This document shows, in pieces, positions 55,700-64,000 of a stretch of DNA of 64,000 bases. The DNA lies in the NCBI RefSeq assembly GCF_021462225.1, contig NC_061805.1:51937496-52001495 (forward strand). The letters run 5' to 3'. How positions within the stretch are numbered: position 1 is the stretch's first letter; the number at the start of each line of letters is the position of its first letter. The translations under genes and the position numbers were made by a program. Below the pieces are notes generated by a model that was not told where the DNA came from, searched no databases, and saw only the letters and a list, made by a program, of their open reading frames with translations. Origin of the DNA: Girardinichthys multiradiatus (taxonomy: Eukaryota; Chordata; Actinopteri; Cyprinodontiformes; Goodeidae).

Positions 55700-57700
55700 C
55701 TTTATAAACTGAATCTGACTGTATATGTGTGACCTGTTCATCTTATAAAACGTCTTGTTATGAATTACTGTCATGTAAATAAACCCAGAACTGAGTTGAA
55801 TCTGACCTTCTGGTGCTTATACTGAAGTCTGCCTGACAGGAAGGCCCTGCAGGGGATAGTGAGGGGAGCTGAAAGGGTCAATGGAGCCTTTGTCAAGGAT
55901 CTGTTCTGCGCCGCTGTCTGTTAAAAGTTGTTAAAACACTGAACTGCTGCCAACATTCTGCACTTCATCCCATTTCACTTATATGTTGTCATCTATGTAT
56001 TTTTTTATGTTTTCAATCATTTTTTGGTTGCATTGAAGATCCAGAGGACCGCTGTCTCAACATGCTGTTATTTAGACAAATAATAAGAGAAATGACAATA
56101 AACTTGTCTGAAAACAGTTATCAGGAATAAAATATGGCATTTCTGATTAAAAAGATAATATTCACTGACCCTCCTCTCCATGCCCAGATCATCATCAGCT
56201 TGCCTCTGAAACTCTTCTCCTACCTGAACCTATCTGTAGACGTAGTCATCTCTGATCACGTCCAGTTTGATACCTCCTTATAAAACTCTGAACATCTCCA
56301 GGTCCTTCTCCAAACCATACACCCTAGCAGGTTTCACCTCCATCATGGACACCTGGCCTCTCCTTCCTGGAGCTCTGCTCCTGTCACAGATCCCATATCC
56401 ATCCTCTTCACGCTGGGGGGTCTCTTCACCCCTCTGTTCTCCAACTGTTGATTTGGATAATGACCTCAGGAGGTGAAACTTATCCACCTTATCTCACCTG
56501 GAACACTGGGTTAGGATTAAAGGTGTGGCCTCGGATCATATTTGTTCTTAATTGTTCAAAAGTTTCTGTTTTTATATGAACAATGTTCCATTCATCTCAG
56601 CACCTCCTATTGTAGTTGTCTATATGACTGTGTTGTATTATTCCAATAATATATTTCTGGAGATGAATTTGATCAGTTTTTCTTTTAGTAAAGTGTTTTG
56701 GGAAGACAGTTGTTCTAAATTTGTGTTATAATAAAAAAAAATGTAATTGATTTAAATATTATTTGCATATTTTAAAAATACTTAATTAATCCCAAAGAGA
56801 AATGAAATGTTTTTGAAACTCAATCTATATAAATTTCTTCCGAGTTGTAAATGCTGATGCATCTCCTGTAGAGGTCAGGATTACAGCAGATCTGAAGAAG
56901 CTTCTGATGAAGACTGTTGATGTATGACAGACTGATGAAGAGGATGCTCAGGGTTGTCCATAACATTCTTCATTTTATAAAGAATCCTTCTTTGCACAAT
57001 CATCTCCAGATGTTCTAGAGCAGTGCCCAGAACAGAACCAGCTTACTTTATTAGCTTGTGGTTGTTGTTGACCATCAGGGTCTTTTATTCAGGTCCTATT
57101 AACTTGTTCTACTGTTAAATTTTGCTTGTATGGAAGATTTCGGTTTAGTGTTTACAGTTGGAAAACAGATTTATTACTTTGACCATGCAAAACTGAAAGA
57201 ATCATGCATTTTGGTCAACAATATTAAAATATATTATGTAATATGGTTATAGTATCAGAATGTTATAATTTTATAGCTAAGATTTTTTTTATTTAAATGA
57301 CATTAAAACTTGTAATGTAGGCTTTTAGCGTTTTGAAAACCTAAACAGGAACGCACCGTACTGGGTTTTGTTGCAGTGACCAGTGCATGTGTGCTGGTTT
57401 GCAGTGGAGCCAGAAATTCTTCCACCGCCGAGTCCCGCCTTTCTGCTCCTTGCCAAATACTGAGTCGTGGTTTATGTAGGTACCGGATCTTCCTGCCAAA
57501 TACTGACTTTTAACCCTGCACCGACACTGTGTGTCGCAAACGGAATTTCCAACAATAGTTTCAACCGTTTTTTGTTATAATTATTTACACACAATAACGT
57601 CTTTTTAAACAATCTTTTCATGTTTTAAAGTCGCTAGGTTAATAAAACGGTCTCTGCAGTGTAGTGATGTTTCAGTCCAGCAGAGGGCGACTCGCTGTCT
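55700..57700. other. Intergenic, no gene seen
   Basis: AT-rich spacer between the two divergent genes. The 56,160-56,500 segment (tcatcatcagcttgcctctg; cctccatcatggacacctgg) may be an old repeat but I cannot name it. Confidence 0.5.
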
Positions 57701-57719
57701 GTATTTACTGTTGGAGTTC

Positions 57720-58112
57720 GGCTGATCTGGGGTCAGGAGCTGATCCAGGAACAGCTGGGTTTGTTTTGACTACAAGCACAGCCAAGCAGGGCGGGTTCTG
57801 CTCACCTATTCAACCGAGCCACTGAGAAAGCATCGCCGCCCCTCCGATGTGCCCCCGTGTGAAAATCCAAACTGACAGAAGGTAAAGTTAAAGCGGAGGA
57901 ATTCTGGTAAAACCGAAAGCGGGAGGAGCGACTTCACCACGAAGCGGTGCGAACAGCACAGAAACCACGGAGCTTCATTAACACGGCGGGACACCCTGGA
58001 AAAGACAGAGAAACATCAGGAGGATGTCCAGGTCCGAGGACTGGAGCTGAAAGTCGTTACGGCAAGATGTGAGGCGTCCCGGGAGAAAGCGGAGACCGAG
58101 GCCAGCGGCAGG
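57720..58112 (+). promoter_or_regulatory. mfsd14b: MFSD14B promoter-proximal region and 5' UTR
   Basis: A rise in GC and CpG content (aaaccgaaagcgggaggagc; acacggcgggacaccc) leads into the ATG at 58,113. The start site is inferred. Confidence 0.5.
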
Positions 58113-61100
58113 ATGTCGGTCCGGAGTTCGGTGAGTGTTAGCCGGGTTAGCTCTGGGAGCTCGGTGTGTGTTGATAAATTAAACGCCTCCCTGTTTTAAT
58201 CCGCCGTTCCTGACAGATTAAATTATTAGTAGCGGCTAATTCAGATGAACGACCGTCGGGGTTTCTTCCGGTGCAGAAGTTAGCTTCTGGTTCGGAGTTA
58301 GCTCTTAATTAAAGAGCTAATTCCCAGTTTAGGACCCTGGACTACATCTGATTACCACTGGTTCCAAACCTAAAAGACTTACAAACCTGTACTGGATCAT
58401 TGGAGCCACGAGTCTGTAAAACTTTAATGAAAAAAGAATTAAAAAGGCCAATTTAGAAGCAGCGTTGGCGGAACCAAAGTCCAGTTTTAAAGACAACTTA
58501 TCAAACCTGGACCGGATTATTCTGCTGAAAACATGGTCATCTTTACTGTGTCTGAGAGAACTTTAAAAGGGTGGTTTAAGTGCTGCTCTGCCTCATTATA
58601 ACTCGCATTTTAGATCACAAAACCTGGACCAGTCGAACCTGGACTGGGTTGTTCTCCAGTTTTAAAATATGTTTAGTTAATGATATGTGAGACCTTCATG
58701 CAGTTTGTGAAAGAGAGGAGAAAGATCTCTATTGCAAGAAGAACCTGATTTAATGTGAACCAGTCCTTAAAAACGGTTCAATTGACTTTTAATTGCCCAG
58801 CAACTATGAATCAGATGCCAACTTCAGCCTCTAGTTAACTGAAAGGCTCTGGGTACTGATAACTGGGTCTCCCGCCTCTAACCATCAACTGATACTGGTT
58901 TCTGTGGGACGGGATCACTACAGTTCATTTAAACCAACTGGATCATTGTAGACACACAGCACCCAAATAAACGTATTCATCTCTTTGGTTTTTTGGCTTT
59001 TCTTAAGATAAATAGTGGATTTATTAAGACTGCATCATTGAAAAGGTGTAAATAATTTACCCATGTATCACATTTTCATTTTTCTCTTGTTTTTACCTTT
59101 AGATATGAACCATGAAAGTAAGTGCACCTTTGGTGTTTCTATTGGTTTAGAGGGGAAGTAGCAGCCAGGTGCTGCTGATCGATGTATTGATGAAATGATC
59201 ATCATCAGTGTGAGCCTCTCTATACCAGCTGGAGTTTTCTCAGTTTGTTGCTCTGGAGCATACAGATGTGTGTTAGCACGATGCCAGGGTGGAAGGACAT
59301 CAGCAGTGACCTCAGTTAGCAGGTTAAAGGTCATGACACTGAACCAGTGTGGCTGTCTGAAGGAGTTTTAAGGACAAAGCCTCTTCTCGATGAAAACAGG
59401 ATGGCAGCAGGACTCAGGTTAGCAAAGATGGGTCCAAAAAAAGGAAAAACCTTCTGGAACAGATGAGAGCAAAGTAGAGATGTTTGACCATGATGTGCAG
59501 CACCATGTTTGGAGAAAACCAAGAACATCTCATCAGGACCAACACTTCAGACTCATTTCAGCCAGAAATGTGTTTGTTAGAAGATGCTGGCCCAGTTCTG
59601 ACCCCGATCCTAAAGCTCAGAACATCATGATGAACATGTTGTATGTTTTTCTGATCTTATTCAGTAAAAAACATTCAGAGCTCCGCTGCCACCAGGACGT
59701 TAATATTTCCCAGATGGAGCCCCGGCCCACATGCTCGCAGGGAGTTGGATTTTAGTCGCTTAAAGTGAAAACCTGCTTCAAATGTTTCCTAGCCACCTAA
59801 ACAGAGCCAGTAGAAAAGATGGACCTGTTGGGATCGGTGTCCTCCAGTAAACGTCTGGCCGCTGCAGCTCTAATTCTAAAAGCTGACAGGAAACGGGCCC
59901 CAGGCCTGAATATCAGGAGATGGTTTCTGAAGTTCTGCTGGGAGCGGTCCATCTTCTGAGCACCGCTTTAGCAGATGAATAAAGTTGGATGCAGACATTA
60001 AAAGGCTGGAAGATGGGAGCGTGTTGGATCTCTGAGAACTGTGGTGGAAGTGGTTCTGATCTGTGGTTCTCTGCTCTCCACAGTTCGGTCGAACCCGAGC
60101 CAGAGTGACCCATGCTGTGGTTGTGATCTTTCTGGAGTTCTTCGCCTGGGGGTTGCTGACTACACCCATGCTGGTGGTGAGTAAACGTCATGTCTGTGAT
60201 CTGTGTTGCTGCTTCATGTGTGGGAAGAGGAAGCTCCTGTGGTCTGAATGGAAGAAATTTCACCGACCTCCTGAAGGGCCTCAGTACATCTCCTGATGAT
60301 CCCACCTTCCTGGTGCTGGAGAGCTAAAAATGATCCGATTTATCCGGCTGTCAATCTCCATCCCAGAACCTGGGCTCTGTCTTGCTGCAGCAGATCTGTG
60401 CAGCTCCCAGCTGAGGTTCCTGATGTTCTGAACCAGGAACCCGACTGACGTGTGAACATGTTTTGGACGTTACATATCTGTCCCCTCTGTGTTGTTTCAG
60501 GTTCTCCATCAGATGTTCCCACAGCACACCTTCCTGATGAACGGCTTGGTGCACGGCGTCAAGGTGAGCGCTGACTCACCGCTGCAGCTGCTGCACACAT
60601 GCTCTGACCTTCACAGCTCAGCAGCTCTCTGTGATGAACTGTCTGAACTCTGATAACAGAAGAGGAAGAGGAGGGGAGCTGTGGTTACTGAACCAGAACC
60701 AGAACAGGAAGCAGCAAGATGCTGTTAGCACACGTAAAACAAACCAAAGGTCTTTGTTAGAAATCAGCATCATGGCCTCATAAAGTCTGAGCAGAAGATG
60801 CAGAATCCTGCAAACTTTCCATCTGAACATCTGATCCAAACGTGTGTTTGCAGCACAGGGAAGGAACGGTTCTGGTTCTGTAATCTCCAGTATCAGCTGC
60901 AGCCTGAGTGTCTTGTTTCTGTAGACGCCTGCGGTACTGAAGCGTTTGTCCTGCTGGGGTTTAGCTCAGGCTGCCTCCTCCTTGTCTTCTCCAGGCTGCA
61001 GACCTGCTCCAACATGTGCATGGATGGAGCCCATGCAGCAGGACAGAGGAGTTCCTCCTCCTGAGGAACCGGGCCTCCAGCTGCTCAGCAGGAGAAGCTT

Positions 61101-64000
61101 ATTTCAGCTCTTTGGCTTCATGATTTCCTGTTGGTCAGTAGGCTCAGCTTTCTGCTCAGATCTATGATCAGAAGCTGTGAATTGACTCGATGCTGAACGG
61201 CGACACTGGTGGAGGGAAAGGAGCAGGAACCCAGCTCTCCCTCCGGTTCTACAGGACCAGAGTGGGTCGTGGTGAGGGGCCTGAATACAGTTTGGGGGAT
61301 TTTCTAGATCTAATAAATGTTTTTATTCTTATTGTCTTCAGGGGAGTTCATCTGGATAAAAAGGTCAAACAGTCGGATTAAAAGGCTGATTAGATGCGCA
61401 TCGGGTCAGATTCTGATGGCTTGTAAATAAATCTGATCCAATAGGAGGTTTAATTGGAGTTCATCTCATCCTGAGCTCTAGAAGCCTCCACCTTTACTTT
61501 TCTGCTCTCACTCAGGCAGCTGCTGCGTCTTTTCCTCTTTTATTACCGGGTTTTATGTTACGACCCGCACACCTGGACCACAAACCAGGCCCGTGCGCCG
61601 GGCCCGCTTACCTGGCTCCGTTAACGGTCGTATTTTTCTTCCTGTTCCTCTCAGGGTTTCCTGTCCTTTCTGTCGGCTCCTCTGATTGGTGCTCTGTCGG
61701 ACACCTGGGGCAGGAAGTCCTTCCTCCTCATCACAGTCTTCTTCACCTGCGCCCCCATTCCCTTCATGAAGATCAGCCCCTGGTGAGTCCAGCTCTGTTC
61801 CAGAACTCTTTGCTGACGGTTGGACTGAACAGATTTTGGGTGAACTAGAAACGCACCAATCGGGTCGGAGCTGCTGACCAGAACCTCAACATGTCAGAGA
61901 GGAAATGTGCTGGTATCGGTTCTGAATCCAGCTAATGAGATAATGAACTCTCAACGTTCTCAGCATCGATGTATCAGAGTCGTGCTGCTGGTTGATGCGT
62001 TTCTAGACCCAAAATGGTGGGAAAAAAATCCGATTTTTCAGTGTCTGACCTGCAGACCACGGACCAGAGATGATTAAGGTTTGTTTCGTCTTTTCTGATG
62101 TTTCTTTGTACCAAAATGTTTGAAGTTCTTCAGGTTCTGAAGAAATGAAGCAGAAATGTTGAAAATGAGAAGCTGGAGGTCTTAAAGAAGCAACAGAAAC
62201 CTCTGATGTTTAATGATCTCCTCCAGGTGTGACGTCAGTGGAGCTGGAGCCTGACTAACTGGAGGTGTTTGTTGCTTTATCAGACGTTGAGGATGTTCCT
62301 GTCAGACCCAGAAGCAGTTAGTTCCTGGAAATAATCGGATCAGATCCGGTTACTGCCTCTATGGTTCCTGCTGCTCGACCGCAGCTGATGGCAGCAGCTG
62401 GGAAGATTTGTTCTACTGCAGCTCTGATCTGATCATCCGGCCCAGGTTCTGCCGGAGGAGTTTAACCGGTCACACGGTCCTCATGTGAGCTGCTGAGGAC
62501 CAGAGCTGAAGGCATCTCACACCCAGCTCCCCCTGCTGGTCAGATGCTTTACGTGTTTCTGAGAAGCTCCATGAAACCTGAGCAGCAGAGCGTTGAGTTT
62601 CCTCCAGTTCAGCGTTACTGAGAAGCTGATTTGTGAGCTGGAGATCGTCTTTACTGTGAAGCTCATCATCTTCATTCTGCAGACCGGTCCCCATCAGAAC
62701 ATCAGCTGATGTTCCGTCACATGGTCTGAGTCAGAGCTCCTCAGCAGGGTTGGTGGAGCAGGAAATGAAATGGTTTTCTGCTGGAGCTCTCTGCTCAGAC
62801 ACTGCCACTCCCTGGGTCCATGTTCTGGGTCCATGTTCTGGGTCCATGTTCTGGGTCCATGTGCAGTCCACTTCCCACAGCTCAGAACCGAACATAGCTT
62901 AGTGTTCTCCAGGGTTCTAAGGGGGAATATAGGGGGAAAATACTCTACAGTTATTAAACAGCCCATTTATGTCTTTAAAAATTATTTTTAACAACATGAA
63001 GAACCCTGGACCCGGTGTCTGAGAACAGAACCGGCACCTCGAGGCGTTTATAAGGTAAAAGGATGGGCTGTATGGACCGGTGGCGCTGAGCAGAGCTATA
63101 CAGACTAAGCAGACTGAGTGGAACATGTTCAGTGTGAACATGAAGTGGAACCGGACTTCTGTTTGGACTCGCCTGGAGCTGCAGAGTCCGACGTGTTCAG
63201 CAGAATCACGATGAGGGGAACATCTGTCCAGGCAGGAGATGATCAGGACCCATATATCATCATCAGCCATAATATATGTTGTCCTGGTAACGAGGAGAGC
63301 AGCCCCCCCTCTTGACCCGACCCACTGCTGGTTCTGATGTTGGTTTCCTGTCTGTGTTCAGGTGGTACTTTGCTCTGATCGCAGTCTCGGGAATCTTCGC
63401 CGTGACGTTCTCCGTGATCTTCGCCTACGTCGCCGACGTCACCGAGGAGCACGAGAGGAGCACCGCCTACGGACTGGTAACCACAACCAATCAAATGGCT
63501 CCACAGACGGGCAGAACTTCACTGCAGCTCCGTTAAAGGAGCGGGTTCTGATGCCGTTTCCTGTTCTAATTAACCTGGTGACCAGGAATACCTGAAGTTA
63601 CAGAGCTGATCGGACCGTACCGGTTACAGCAGATCTGTTACTCTGAAAAAGTTCTGTTTCAGATTTTTGATCATTTATTATTCGTGTTCGGATCACAGAT
63701 GGTACCAAACTGTTTTAGTGAGAGACGTAATTGTTGCAGAAAACCCAGATTCTTTGGATCACTCCTCAGTGTGCCTGTTGTTACAGCTAAAGTCTTCCAA
63801 AGGACCCGGTTCTACTCGGAATCAAACAACAAAGCTCAAACAGAACCGGGATCAGTCATCAGAGGTGCTGTAAAAACCCAATTCCTCCTTCCTCCCAGGT
63901 GTCTGCGACCTTCGCCGCCAGCCTGGTGACGAGCCCGGCCATCGGCGCCTACCTGTCGGCCCACTATGGAGACAGCCTGGTGGTGCTGGTCGCCACGGTG
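58113..64000 (+). CDS. mfsd14b: MFSD14B (HIATL1-like) major facilitator transporter, 5' part
   Basis: Major facilitator superfamily membrane protein of the Hiat1 group; the substrate is not settled. Exons: 58113-58130, 60084-60176, 60501-60563, 61655-61782, 63362-63476, 63899-beyond 64,000. All are GT-AG with matching phases, and 173 codons are in the window. It opens MSVRSSFGRTRARVTHA, then TM1 (VVVIFLEFFAWGLLTTPML). The loop and TM2 (HTFLMNGLVHGVKGFLSFLSAPLIGAL) are followed by the MFS loop motif SDTWGRKS and TM3 (FLLITVFFTCAPIPF). Next are TM4 (WWYFALIAVSGIFAVTFSVIF) with AYVADVTEEHERSTAYG, and TM5 (VSATFAASLVTSPAIGAYL). WGLLTTPML and the tail YLSAHYGDSLVVLVATV favour MFSD14B over MFSD14A. 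The first intron is about 1.95 kb. It is head-to-head with spindlin. Confidence 0.94.
62812..62862. repeat. 13-bp tandem repeat, four copies
   Basis: ctgggtccatgtt repeated four times in the MFSD14B intron before exon 63,362. Confidence 0.9.

Overview
The window is vertebrate nuclear DNA, almost certainly from a ray-finned (teleost) fish. The host genes are split into many short exons with GT-AG introns. The dispersed DNA is a typical teleost mixture: Rex3/RTE-like, L2/Rex1-like and L1-like LINEs, Tc1-like transposons and tRNA-derived SINEs. Nothing bacterial or viral is visible, and I found no unknown multi-gene system. Exons were joined by hand from splice signals, reading phase and remembered family proteins; no search was run.

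Layout. (1) 1-21,640, minus: AFAP1L2/XB130-like adaptor gene, first coding exon at 21,420-21,435, 3' end off the left edge. Its introns hold a 2.5-kb GGAT array abutting a Rex3-like fragment and a 4.1-kb array of 32-bp units. (2) 21,640-25,640: intergenic, built mainly of Tc1, L2 and SINE remnants. (3) 25,646-29,035 (possibly to 31,620), plus: RAB14, complete, 215 codons. (4) 31,700-34,990: intergenic; an L1-like LINE broken by a SINE with a 13-bp target duplication. (5) 35,025-41,440, minus: MAK16, ten coding exons, 300 codons, with one GC-AG intron and an L2-like LINE in an intron. (6) 41,440-43,350: intergenic, rearranged L2 debris. (7) 43,350-55,045, minus: spindlin (SPIN1-like), 236 codons, with a probable 4.4-kb 3' UTR and a CpG-rich first exon. 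(8) 55,050-57,700: intergenic with a SINE. (9) 57,720-64,000, plus: 5' half of MFSD14B (HIATL1-like transporter), running off the right edge.

The genes do not form one pathway: an actin/PI3K-signalling adaptor, a trafficking GTPase, a 60S ribosome-assembly factor, a histone-methyl reader and a membrane transporter. RAB14 and MAK16 converge; spindlin and MFSD14B diverge across about 2.7 kb. The most unusual content lies in the repeats: microsatellite growth apparently seeded by a retrotransposon tail, and a minisatellite that multiplies AP-1-like and E-box-like motifs in the first intron of AFAP1L2.
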